From Acanthosepion lycidas (Eukaryota > Mollusca > Cephalopoda > Sepiida > Sepiidae): a DNA stretch of 64,000 nt. Positions 11,595-20,992 of this stretch are shown one piece after another. The translations under genes and the position numbers were made by a program. The notes under the pieces were generated by a model, which was not told the origin of the DNA, did no database searches, and saw only the letters and a program-made list of their open reading frames with translations. How positions within the stretch are numbered: the stretch's first letter is position 1; each line of letters begins with the position of its first letter. Location of the stretch: assembly GCA_963932145.1 (NCBI GenBank), contig OZ010581.1:84962104-85026103 (forward strand), given 5' to 3'.

Positions 11595-12442
11595 TAATTG
11601 TTTCGACTCCTTGAATATTTTTCAATAATTCTGGCAACTTTCTTTGAAATATTTCCGGAGCTGATGTTATACCAAGAGTTAATTTTTTGAAGCAATATGT
11701 CCCAAAGGAGTAAAGAAGGTCGTGAATAGATAACTTTCTTTACTTAACGGAATTTCGTAGAATCCGCTGAATGCATCCAATTTAGAAAAAAATTAGTTCC
11801 ATTTAGTTTAGGCAAAATATTATCTAAATTTAGTAACATGTAATGTTCCCTTTTCACTGCTAGATTCAGCTTCAGCAAATTTACATATATTCGAATTTTT
11901 CTGTCTCTTTTTATTACGGGTACTATAGGCGCACACCAATTATTTGGTTCTGTAAACTTTTCAATAATTGCCTCATTTTCCAGTCTATTCAGTTCTTCCT
12001 TCACCTTTGATAAAACTGGGAATTGGACTCTCCTAGGTGTTGTCACACAATAGAGTAAAGCATCTTTTTTCAGAACTATTTAACTGGGTCTCCATTCATA
12101 CACCCACCGGCGTCAAATGAAGTTCCATATTCTATTTTGCGAAAACATTTTTAGCAGACTTTCTAGACAGTAAGTTCTCTCCCTTAACACATTTAATAAC
12201 ATATATTTCCAAATAATATTTGTCCTTATCTTTTTCTGTAGCGATATTAAATTTTCCAATGCACTGGAGTGGACTATTCCTTCAGGACTTGTGAAAGTGT
12301 CATTTACTGGCTTTAATAAAGGTTTTTTCTCAGATGTTTGTTTCAGTTGAGATATTTATGACGGCATCTGTGTCAATAAACCACACCGCTTTTACAATTT
12401 TTTTATAGATATATACATTTCATTTATACATAAATCTGTTTC
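11595..12442 (-). pseudogene. Old Ty3/gypsy protease-RT region (left half of split element)
   Basis: On minus, a degraded protease-like region (WFIDTDAVINIS, where gypsy proteases have DTGA) occupies about 12420-12200. RT follows at 12046-11744 with the WCAPIVPVIKRD motif and a degraded RIYVNLLKLN motif. The segment TLGITSAPEIFQ then ...ETIIDDV reaches 11595. Reading frames are broken at several places. The matching gag half is at 20177-20990, because a younger LTR retrotransposon inserted between them with a TGTTC duplication. It is the outermost layer of the nest. Confidence 0.75.
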
Positions 12443-12447
12443 TGTTC
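12443..12447. repeat. Target-site duplication TGTTC, left copy
   Basis: TGTTC directly precedes the left LTR and recurs directly after the right LTR at 20172-20176. Five bases is a usual duplication length for Ty3/gypsy integrases. Gypsy coding resumes on both sides, which supports the junction. Confidence 0.85.
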
Positions 12448-12698
12448 TGTAGCAAAGGTGTCAAATTCAAGGGTGAAAGGGACGCAACTCTTTCCGTCGG
12501 AAAATGTCTTACACGCTGCAACGCAAAGCAATGTACACCGAATACTGGTGTAATGCCGTTCTGACAATTTCTCCAAGCGACCTGCTTTTATGGAGTCCAG
12601 ACACACCTCATTACCATGCGTGTAACGCGACTTTGCGTGACCCACAGGCCAGACAGACGCATGGGCGTTTGGGAGGTAAGCCATTCCTTTTTTCCACA
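12448..12698 (-). repeat. 3' LTR (251 bp) of the GC-rich element
   Basis: It begins TGTAGC on + and ends CCACA, giving TGTGG...GCTACA on the element strand. It matches the split right LTR with only about three visible differences outside one 61-bp block that it lacks. On the element strand the purine-rich AGATCAGGGGGTAG directly abuts it, as expected for a polypurine tract. Confidence 0.88.
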
Positions 12699-13849
12699 CT
12701 ACCCCCTGATCTCATGGTCACAGAGTTGACAGGGAGGCGGCGATCGCTTTCGCCGGGTGCTTCTTCGAAGAGGGACGCTGCGAGCCTCATCGTCGCTTGC
12801 GCTCACTTCCGCGGTCTGAGGGTCGAAAAACACCGCGTCCCTTGGAAGGCTACTGATATCTGAGTCACTGCCTGATGGAGCTGGCATGAACCAGAGCGAT
12901 GCCTCACTGGTCTCAGATTCCGATTCGCTCCCCTCGCCCAGCAATGGTTGCAACTGCGTCGCCGGCCGCAGGTCCTTAACGTGACGGGACACACCGTTCA
13001 CCCGCACCGCCTGTGGGCTGATCACCTCAGTGACGCGTACGGTTCCGTATTTCGTCGTGAACTTGCTGGGCGGGTTTTTAACCCAGACGACATCGCCTTT
13101 CTTCAGCCTCTCTCCGGTTACTTTCAGTTCCGTCAGCGGGTTGGTCTCTATGCCCTTCACTCTGACGTGGTACCTATGCAATGTGTCGGCTGGCGTCGTA
13201 GAGGGTGTGACATCATCCTTCGGGGTCACGTTGTACAAGTAGAGCGCCTCAGACACCGCGCAGCCCGTCCTGGCTGCGATGGTCTTGATGGTCGTGTGGT
13301 TCCGCTGGATGATCCCATTTCCACTTGGTACGTGGGCGCACCGGAACCGTAGGTGCACTCCCCAGCTATCCGCAAACCTCTGAACTGCTCACTGGTGAAT
13401 GCGGTGCCATTGTCGGTTAATATCTCCGTTGGGGGGCCACGTTCAAGGAAGATACTGTTTAACTGACGGATGATGGTGGCTGAATCTTGCCGACGCAGCA
13501 GCCGCCATATCGCAAACCTGGATGGACCGCAATCAATGAGCGTCAGGAAATCCTCGCCGTTGTGGTGAGTAACGTCTATCGCCAGCCGGCTCCAGTGGTT
13601 CCTCACGCTCAGCTGCCCTTTCTTCCAGCGGACGGGTGCTGGGTCTATAGACTGGCACGCCACGCAGTTTCTGACCACTCTTCTGACGTCTGTCTTTTGT
13701 ACTCCTGGGTCAACCAACTTGGCGAAATACAGGGTCCGCTTGACTCCAGGGTGCCCGCTTTGTTGGTGGATTTCTTCGATTCGATTAGATCGAACGGGAC
13801 GCAGCGCAGGCGGGTTGCACGGGCTCAATAGCTTTCTTAGTGGCGTCAA
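12699..13849 (-). CDS. Integrase region of pol (one frame break)
   Basis: Integrase would insert the element cDNA. In the first frame (13849-13226) an H2C2 zinc domain is visible: HQQSGHPG followed by the Cys pair CVACQ. The core comes next, with IDVTHHNGEDF (first Asp) and ILTDNGTAFTS (second Asp). The frame then shifts near 13345 into 13358-12699, where SGNGIIQRNH takes the place of the usual motif bearing the catalytic Glu; Gln stands at or next to that position. A C-terminal KKGDVVWVKNP segment, which resembles the GPY/F-type tail, is followed by an acidic and then basic end. The stop codon TAG (12699-12701) directly adjoins the 3' LTR. Probably not active as it stands. Confidence 0.8.
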
Positions 13850-14523
13850 GCCACCTTTGGGGCACCCTCGTTAAACAATCTGCCTTGTTGAGGCTAGATT
13901 TGACCAGGGACACCTCCATTGTCAGTGCGTACTCTTGCACCAGCTTCACGATCGTGTCGAGCCGTCGTCGGATAAGCATCTCGCTGGCGGCTTTTAGTCC
14001 GCACCCTGGCCCTCCCGGTAAGGGTATCCGAGATCCACTTATAGACGCAAGCGGAATCCGTGAACAGACGCAGGGTGGTCGACTTCCAGAGGATCGCCAA
14101 GTTGATCCCCTTGATGACAGCATCGAGCTCTGCTAGGTTTATGTGTTGGGAGTCCTTTTCTGGACGTAACAAGCAAGCATCTTCCACCACGGCTCCATCG
14201 TGAACTATCGATACACCGGTTGCAAGAGAGCTTGCGTCAACCCACACACCGAGGTCTTGGCTGTCAACGCACCATCTGCCCCGCGCTGGGTCTTCCTTAC
14301 GTACTCTAGCGAGGACCTCCCTCATCATGGTGTTGAGAGGGGCGTCGTGAACTTCGTCATCCCATCCAATGGTGACATCAGATGCTCTCCGCTTGATTAA
14401 CGCCACGGCAACACGCAGCCAGCCACCTACAGGAAGGTGCCCAACTAACTTGCCGCATAAGGAAAATATGCTCCGCCGCGTGACAACAGTGGGCATGTCT
14501 GGGACTTCGTTTCCCGTTTCCAA
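13800..14523 (-). CDS. RT end and RNase H region of pol (frame breaks)
   Basis: This continues pol after a frame break near 14515. An RT connection region is followed by RNase H with the acidic residues in VWVDAS, LAELDA and FTDSACV. The frame changes again near 14005, where the protein continues through LNKADCLTRVP, a common end of element RNase H domains, before another change near 13800 leads into integrase. RNase H degrades the RNA strand during reverse transcription. Each segment is open between the breaks, with no internal stop, so the breaks look like isolated indels rather than long decay. Confidence 0.75.
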
Positions 14524-15731
14524 TACAGAACATCATCCTTTCCCCAGACCTGCAAACCAAGCACTCGTGCACCATCCCGCAGCCTCTCCGGTTCGTTGCT
14601 GAGGAGGCCAAAGTTGTAGAGATGCTCCTTCACGCGCGCCGCAGATATGACTCCCTCGTTCACGTACACGTCATCAATATATGCAGATGTTGCCCGCCGT
14701 ATACGCTCATCCTTCGTCAGAATGGCGTCAACAATCATCTGCATAATTGATGGGGCCACATTGAGTCCAAACCCCATGCGGGTCAGGCAATACCTTTGCC
14801 CCTTGATAAGCATAGTTTGATAGGGCCACAGTGATTGGTGCACACGCACTTGAAGGTATGCCTTGCGAAGATCCAGCACAGATATATTTGATTCCGCCTG
14901 TCGCCATTCCCTTAGCTTCTCGGTACACACGCTCGCGCGGGCTGTAAAAGGGTCCACGTGCTCGTTCAGTTCCCGATAGTCAAGCACCGGCCTTACCTTT
15001 TGTTTGTTGTGCTGGAGAACTGCCATTAGCGGGATCAGGCCCTTCGGGGGCCCCAATTCCTTCTCTGGATAAGGAACCAACCACCCGTTATTAATCCAGG
15101 CTCGCAGCTCCTTGCCGTATTCCGTACGAGCTCGCGGGGGGGGGATTTTATACTCTGGCACACTGTTGTACAGCTTCTCTGGCGGTTGATCGTCCGACCA
15201 TTTCCAGGAAACCGTCCAGGACTTTGTGCGCTGGTCGAACTCCGCACGAAAGTCAGGCCGTTCTAGCTCCATTGCTGCACTTAGAGCAAGACCAGTTTCA
15301 GTGAAACGCGCCCGACCCTCTTCGTCAACATGGACGCCACCCAATTTTTTGATGACGTCCATTCCCAGGAGCAGATCATAGCCGAGCAGTTCTCCGTCCA
15401 CGACCAGGGCTTGTACGGCTACTGCAGGTCCATCGCCGATGCTTGCGCGGGTGACGCTCACTCCACATGAGGCTAGCGAGTCCCCGCCAACAGTCAGAAT
15501 TGGAATCTTTTTCTCGTCCCACGTGTCACAACATGCCTTGCGCACAAGGGTCTGGGTGCACCCGGTGTCTACAAGCGCGAAGCGCTCACGCCCGTTAATC
15601 CGCACGCTCACTGCGGGTAGCGCCTTGTTCAGCGGCGATCTGGGGAGAAGACTGGCGCTGTAGCTTACTCCCCTTGCCCGTTTCCCGGACAGCTTCTTGC
15701 TACGTGGCCCAGCTTGTCGCACCTGTAGCAA
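14445..15731 (-). CDS. Protease and reverse transcriptase of pol
   Basis: Open frame of 428 codons on minus; the true pol sequence is entered by a -1 shift at about 15680. The aspartic protease motif ALVDTGCTQTLV lies at residues 52-63 of this frame, and LLLGMD at about 120-125 matches the second protease element. RT motifs follow: VRPVLDYRELN (247-257), DLRKAYLQV (287-295), TRMGFGLNVAPSIMQ (317-331) and the catalytic YIDD (351-354). The role is polyprotein cleavage and copying of genomic RNA into DNA. The frame is lost near 14515 by an apparent single-base indel, after which similarity continues in another frame. Identification is firm; clade assignment would need a tree. Confidence 0.88.
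   Translation of the reverse strand: MLQVRQAGPRSKKLSGKRARGVSYSASLLPRSPLNKALPAVSVRINGRERFALVDTGCTQTLVRKACCDTWDEKKIPILTVGGDSLASCGVSVTRASIGDGPAVAVQALVVDGELLGYDLLLGMDVIKKLGGVHVDEEGRARFTETGLALSAAMELERPDFRAEFDQRTKSWTVSWKWSDDQPPEKLYNSVPEYKIPPPRARTEYGKELRAWINNGWLVPYPEKELGPPKGLIPLMAVLQHNKQKVRPVLDYRELNEHVDPFTARASVCTEKLREWRQAESNISVLDLRKAYLQVRVHQSLWPYQTMLIKGQRYCLTRMGFGLNVAPSIMQMIVDAILTKDERIRRATSAYIDDVYVNEGVISAARVKEHLYNFGLLSNEPERLRDGARVLGLQVWGKDDVLYWKRETKSQTCPLLSRGGAYFPYAAS
15619..15686 (-). promoter_or_regulatory. Predicted -1 ribosomal frameshift signal at gag-pol junction
   Basis: On minus, the heptamer GGGAAAC (15686-15680) is in gag phase as G GGA AAC. A 6-nt spacer follows, then a stem whose arms are GGGGAG(T)AAG (15673-15664) and CTTCTCCCC (15650-15642). 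The loop contains AGCGCC (15659-15654), which can pair with GGCGCT downstream (15624-15619) to make an H-type pseudoknot. The gag stop TAA (15667-15665) lies in the first stem arm. After the slip the reading continues as G-K-R-A-R-G-V in the protease frame. Structure is by eye, not computed. Confidence 0.75.
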
Positions 15732-16365
15732 CGCATACGTCTCCGTGTTCCTCGGTTATGCGTATCCTTTGCACCGCTTCGGCTTCGGCAGTCTTTGGAG
15801 AAGTGGTTCAGTTCGCCACATTTATAGCACCTTGTGTCCTCAGTTGGTGGTGTGGGTGCTTCCACAGCTGCTGAGACAGGCTCCGCGTCGTCCTTCAGAA
15901 TATTCCGGGCTCTGGCCAGTAACTCGTCTAGCCCCAGCTCATTGAGCCTTGACGATGCTCGTAGCAGTCGACTGGCGTTGTCTGGGAGTCCGGCCAGAAA
16001 GGCGCATCCTAGAATTTGGTCGCTTGCTCCACCGAACGGTGCGGCCAGCTTCCTCAAATCGGCCAGACATCTACCGTTTCATCTGGCCCAAGCCGCCGTT
16101 TGGTGAACTGCCTCCAGGCGACAAAGGGGTCCGCACCGAATGCCACGTATAGAGCCTGCTTAATTTCCTCCAAGTCTGCGTCATCCCTGAGCTGCTGATA
16201 CACGGCGTAAGCTCCTTTGGTGAGCCTCAGAGGGATGACCAGTGCGGGATCTTTAACTTTACACAGCCGGCAGACCCGCTCGGCCTTTTCCCACCACTCG
16301 ACCACAGACGGGCCAGCAGGGGAACCGTCGAACCCAGGTATCAACTTCAAGTCGAATCTGTCCAT
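15665..16365 (-). CDS. Gag with two CCHC zinc knuckles (one frame break)
   Basis: Gag packages the element RNA in a cytoplasmic particle. I take the ATG at 16365-16363, 24 nt after the 5' LTR, because the reading frame upstream lies inside the LTR. The N-terminal part (16365-16054) is capsid-like and has no motif I can name. The frame breaks near 16056 and continues in 16057-15665. It ends with two CCHC knuckles, CYKCGELNHFSKDC and CYRCDKLGHVARSC, separated by a basic linker. It stops with TAA at 15667-15665, overlapping the protease-RT frame by about 67 nt in the -1 relation. Confidence 0.82.
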
Positions 16366-16389
16366 GTTGTAACAATGGCCGAAATAGCT

Positions 16390-16500
16390 TGTAGCAAAGG
16401 TGTCAAATTCAAGGGTGAAAGGGACGCAACTCTTTCCGTCGGAAAATGTCTTACACGCTGCAACGCAAAGCAATGTACACCGAATACTGGTGTAATGCCG
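16390..16500 (-). repeat. 5' LTR of the GC-rich element, part 1 (before LINE)
   Basis: This is the gag-proximal part of the 5' LTR, nearly identical to 12448-12558. It continues at 19969-20171 after the LINE. Its last 15 bases (16486-16500, ACTGGTGTAATGCCG) are the left copy of the LINE target duplication. Confidence 0.9.
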
Positions 16501-19500
16501 TAATATTTATTTTGTAAGAATACAAAATTGTGGCACGAGGCCGAAAAGGGGAGGGGTAGAGGCTGGTCAACACTAACTATCTTATACCTAGCTAATCTGA
16601 CTCACGACCCATTCATACATTACAATTTACCCATTCACCACAAGAACTCGTCCATCACCAAACAATCCTTCAATTATCATAATACCACATTCTCTCAAGG
16701 GGAACCTACCAAAACGCGCCCCACACCATAAAAATTTGATGATGAAATACATGCTATACATTAAAATTCTAATAATGATAGAATGAGAGGGGAGGGAGAT
16801 GAACCCACAAATAACTAAAAAGTAACACAAATGCAAACTAAACATAATATATGTTAGTAGGGGACCGACCAACCCTCAAAATTGAGAGGCCGCTGTATTC
16901 TGCCCAATGGACAAAATCAAGAGGCAACTCTCGCTAAGGGAGTGGGAAAAAGGATAAAATATTATGCGGGAATGGGAAAATATAAAGCTGACCCAGTCGA
17001 GATAAAAGGAGGCCAAAACAAACTGGGGAGGTTGGGAATCTCGACTTGGATCATAACCAAAGAGTAGCCGGGTTACAGGCCAGGAACAACACATACTCAC
17101 ATTAACTAGGTACACTTAAGCTTGTCTAACCTAACCAAGGGGAGGGTTCCGCAGGAAGCCACCCCGATGTGCAATAGGTTGACCTAGAAGAGAAAATCAA
17201 GGCTAGCCCCGGTCACACGAACCAAGCTCGCCTCTTTTACCCACCTTTCGCCAAAGACTGTCGAATGCAATCGTTTTCTATCAGATCTAATCTTCATCTT
17301 GAGCTGATGCTCAAAGAATTGGATTAGATGCTGATGAGAAAGACTGTTGCCTCGCAAGACTTCCTCCTTTCGCGTCGTCCAGATCACCATTCGAGCCGTG
17401 GCCAGCAGCGTCAGAAACACCATTCGTTTCACCCCGGAATACGGGGGCGACACATTGTCACACGCGTATGCGCGATCAATGGACACAAGCTGTTCGGGAG
17501 CGAGACGAGCCGTCAGCTCGCCGACATGGTCCCATAAGGGGCGGACCCGGGGGCAATGGTAGAAGGCGTGCGAAGCCGTTTCCTCTAAGCCAAGACCACA
17601 CCGTTCACAGTCTGGCAAATCCGCCAAACCCCATATGAAAGCCTTGTCGTTGAGAGGCAGCCGATTCCGAGCCAATCGCCAGGTAAGCGAAAACTCAGGG
17701 TTACTGAGGTAATCCGCCGCTGGCGCCCAAGACCAGTAGGAGCGATACTCCTCCTCCGACAAGCCGAGCGTATCACGTAGGGAATCCTTCGCGGGCCCCT
17801 CCACTAATCCACGATAGAAGACCTTCCTAGGCCGTGAAAGGTCACTGGACCGGGGAATGGCCTTCAAGGCCGACCGACACTCGCGGATGAAATCCGACTC
17901 GTCCCGGGGTCTACAACGGCGCTCAACCCTCGAGATGGGGGGACTGATGGTAAGGCTAGGGAAGGCGTCCCTAACAATCCCCTCCAGAATCGGATCTCTG
18001 CCAGTCAATGCGCGGCGTAGGAAAGCCAACCTAGAGGCACGGATGTGACTCAAGAGGCGCGGCATTCCCAGCCCCCCATGACACGGACGTTTAGTGCAGA
18101 CTCGTCTGTCGACCCTGTTCACGCGTCCCCTCCATAAAATGGAGGATAGCGATCGCTCGAGCGCCTTCCGATGGGTCTCACAGAGAGGAAGTACAGACAA
18201 TCGATAAAGAATCAGGGGGAAAATGTATGTAACACACACCTCCGCCCTGCCCTTCACGGACAACCGCCGTCGATTCCAAGTCTTGCCGGCGGAATAGACC
18301 TTTGCAAGTACTTCAGACCAATTCTTCTCCAGCTGGAGGTCCGGTCCAAACCACACTCCAAGAATGCGGACAGGTCCATCCGTCCAACCGAAGCGGCCCG
18401 GAAGAGCGACCCCCTTCCAGGCACCTAACCGCAAGCCGGAAGACTTGTCGCGGTTTATCTTGGCCCCTGTCACCTTCTCGTACCGATCAAGCGCCTTCTG
18501 TACCGCCTCGATGTCGTCCCGGGACGACACGAAAGCAGATACGTCATCGGCGTACGCGGAAACCCTGGCTCGAGCCCCTCCAGGAACGGCGATTCCGCGT
18601 AGGGCCGGACTGCCGGTCTCGTCCTTCAGCCGGCGAAGGAGAGGCTCCAACGCCAAAGCATAAAGGAGAGGCGACAGCGGACAACCCTGACGAACCGACC
18701 TAGACAGCACGAACGCGTCCGACAACCTTCCGTTCACCTGTACCACAGCACTGGGGGAGCGATACAGGAGGCTAATCCAGCGGCAGAAGTTGGGTGCGAA
18801 TCCAGCGGCCTGCAGGACAGTAGCAAGGTAGCGATGGTCGACCCTATCAAATGCCTTGGACTGATCCAAATTGATCAGCGCGGCTTGCTCGTCGTCTTTT
18901 ACACCCTCTATGATCGTGCGGATCAGATGCAGGTTGCTCTGAATTGTTCGGCCCCTCACAGAACAAGTCTGCTCAGGTCCCAACAGAGACTCGGCAACTG
19001 ACTGCAAACGCTCCTGCAGGATCTTGGCCATAATCTTTAACTCTATGTTTAGCAGAGTTATGGGCCTGTAGTCATCTAGTTTCCCCCCACCACCTTTGCC
19101 CTTTTTCAACAGAGTGATCACGCCCCTGGTGATCCGGTCGGGGATGGACCCCGACCGAAACCAGTTGTTGAACACTGCAGTCAAAATCGGAACAAAGATG
19201 TGCGACAGCCTCAAGTACAATTCATAGGGCAAACCATCCAGACCGGGCGACTTGCCTCTGCCGACCTTCTTCAAAACCGCGTAGACTTCGCCCTCCGTGA
19301 TCTCTCCCTCGCAGCTAGCCGCTTCAGTCGGCGAAAGCCGAGGAAAGTCAGCCAAATAGCTACGAAACTCCTCCTCACGGAGACCAGGCTCCTTGGTAAA
19401 CCGGATCTCGAAATGGCGCCGAAACGCCTCGCACATGTCGTCAGTGGCCCGAAGAGTACGCCCCTCCGGGGATTCGACTTCACGAATGCAACGATCGCCA

Positions 19501-19953
19501 CCTCGACGGACCTCTTCCCTGCGCAGATCTGCGCCCAGATTCACAGCTTCGGAAGACATCTTTCTTAACTTATGTCTAATTACCTGGCCCATGTACCGCT
19601 CGCTATTCGAACGATCCAGGGCCTCCTTAGCTAAGGCTATCTCTAGGGGATCCCCCCCAGCCACCGCCCGGGTGTAACTAGCTTTAAGCGTCTTCACCTT
19701 ATCAGCTCTATCTAGAGCGAGCCGTTTGCTGAAATCAGTGGTGAAGGACCTAATCCTACACTTAAGGCGCTCCCACCACTTATTCCCGATAACCGCCCCC
19801 ACTAGCTCCCGCTGCACTAGTCTAATTAGCTGTTTCCGGAAGTCCTCCCTGTCCAGTAAGGACCGATTGAACTTCCAGTAACCAGCCATTCTAGGCCTAC
19901 AGTCTAACGCCACCCGGGCACAAACGAGTTTGTGGTCCGAATAGCCTACCCCC
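16501..19953 (-). mobile_element. 5'-truncated non-LTR retrotransposon (Tx1/Nimb-like LINE)
   Basis: 3453 bp inserted in the 5' LTR of the GC-rich element and flanked by an exact 15-bp duplication ACTGGTGTAATGCCG (16486-16500 and 19954-19968). The element reads on minus. Its 5' end is truncated inside the endonuclease domain, as is common for LINE insertions, and a 683-bp 3' UTR (17183-16501) ends in AAATAAATATTA without a long poly(A). An older relative lies at 7620-10880 on +. Confidence 0.93.
17184..19953 (-). CDS. LINE ORF2: end of endonuclease, reverse transcriptase, C-terminal zinc motif
   Basis: Uninterrupted frame of about 920 codons, the longest in the window. It starts inside the APE endonuclease: the closing GYSDHKLV (residues 4-11) is the SDH motif near that domain's end. 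There is no true start codon, since the sequence is cut by 5' truncation. RT motifs: SPGLDGLPYELY (236-247), DDYRPITLLN (294-303), DQSKAFDRVDH (364-374), RQGCPLSPLL (422-431), catalytic YADD (468-471). A C-terminal Cys/His motif C-x2-C-x9-H-x4-C lies at about 783-801. The protein would nick target DNA and prime reverse transcription there, but the endonuclease is mostly absent. Tx1/Nimb-like placement rests on resemblance of the RT and C-terminal region and needs a tree. Confidence 0.92.
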
Positions 19954-19968
19954 ACTGGTGTAATGCCG
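19954..19968. repeat. LINE target-site duplication, right copy
   Basis: ACTGGTGTAATGCCG, identical to 16486-16500. The intact left LTR at 12448-12698 carries this 15-mer once, proving it is a duplication made by the LINE insertion. Confidence 0.95.
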
Positions 19969-20171
19969 TTCTGTCAATTTCTCCAAGCGACCTGCTTTTA
20001 TGGAGTCCAGACACACCTCATTACCATGCGTGTAACGCGACTTTGCGTGACTGTACGAGACCGTAAATATTAAAAGTCACGGACGCCATCTTGGACCCTT
20101 TCTTTTCTCAACCCACAGGCCAGACAGACGCGTGGGCGTTTGGGAGGTAAGCCATTCCTTTTTTCCCCACA
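19969..20171 (-). repeat. 5' LTR of the GC-rich element, part 2 (beyond LINE)
   Basis: This continues the LTR from TTCTGTCAAT to CCCCACA. It contains a 61-bp block (about 20051-20111) that the 3' LTR lacks. The block includes the AT word CTTTTAATATTTAC on the element strand, which could act as a TATA-like promoter. The LTR ends at 20171 and TGTTC follows at 20172-20176. Confidence 0.88.
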
Positions 20172-20176
20172 TGTTC
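20172..20176. repeat. Target-site duplication TGTTC, right copy
   Basis: Identical to 12443-12447; see the LTR element entry. Old gypsy gag sequence follows directly. Confidence 0.85.
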
Positions 20177-20990
20177 GCTCTCCTAGGAAATATTTCTTCT
20201 CTTCATTTACTGTTTCTATCGTATTAGTTCTGCAGGCAACAGCGAAATGATTCATTTTCTTGCATTTCTTGCAGTGTTTCCCTTCGCTGGACAGTTTTTA
20301 AAATTATGTTTTTTCTGTTACAATACATTTATACATCTACTGCAGTTTTTGTTCTTCCAATTTTTCTTTTCATATTTCATGAATCTCAAATTTGTCTATT
20401 TTTCTCGTGTATTTCTTCTATTTGAGATTTTATTTATTCACTGCTTCTGGCTATCTCCGTAGCTTTTTCGAGTTTCAAATCAGGAGTTAATTGTAATCAT
20501 TCAGATATGTCTTTATTCTGTAGTCCTATCACAAGACAGTCTCTAATTTGGTCATTTTTCTTTGGAAATTCAAATGCTTCTGCTAATTCGTGCAATACGC
20601 GAATAAAGGTTTCGACTGGTTCTCCTGGTAATTGAAACCCTAAGATAAGACTTTGCCTTTTCATGAATTATATTTCTTTTAGTCATGAAGTAGTCATTGA
20701 ATAATCATGCACATTTGAATCTTCTCGCCGTGAGAAAGAAAATGTCCGGAATATATTTCCGGCTTCGCTTCCCATGCGATATTAACGTACTCTAACTTAT
20801 CTTCTTCCCAGAGTTTCGATGCCTCTCGAAAGTGTTGAGATTTCTGCGACAATTACTGCAAATTTCCTGGATTTGTAAAGTCAAACGGTTCTGGTGTAGT
20901 TAATTTGAATATTTTCCTTTTTTTTTTTTGAATATTTTTTTCCGAATTGTGTCCTTCTACTAGAAAATAATTTACTTCTTTTAGAAAAAA
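20177..20990 (-). pseudogene. Old Ty3/gypsy gag (right half of split element)
   Basis: Minus-strand translation shows a CCHC-like zinc knuckle, HCKKCKKMNHFAVAC, at about 20275-20230, typical of gag of the K02A2.6/Mag-like gypsy group. Upstream on minus (20300-20990) there is degraded capsid-like sequence in several frames, with no long open frame. Downstream, across the inserted element, protease-like sequence resumes at 12442. It therefore belongs to the same outer element as 11595-12442. It is inactive. Confidence 0.7.
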
Positions 20991-20992
20991 TC

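Larger units (their letters stand above)
12448..20171 (-). mobile_element. Ty3/gypsy-type LTR retrotransposon, GC-rich, with nested LINE
   Basis: The element runs on minus: 5' LTR (20171 down to 16390, split by the LINE), gag, protease, RT, RNase H, integrase, purine-rich tract, 3' LTR (12698 to 12448). Without the LINE and its extra target copy it is about 4.26 kb. It is much richer in GC and CpG than the surrounding DNA. Both LTRs end in TG...CA and a TGTTC duplication flanks the whole. Gag and pol meet in a -1 frame overlap. Four frame breaks prevent translation as it stands. The clade is unclear: the RT box is YIDD, and the RNase H carries a retroviral-looking LAELDA...FTDS pattern. Confidence 0.88.

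Noticed and set aside
12504..15945. Long + strand open frames opposite the GC-rich retrotransposon
   Set aside because: They are antisense shadows of GC-rich pol and gag coding; none shows a domain.
17328..19677. + strand open frames opposite the LINE
   Set aside because: Antisense shadows of the 923-codon LINE frame.
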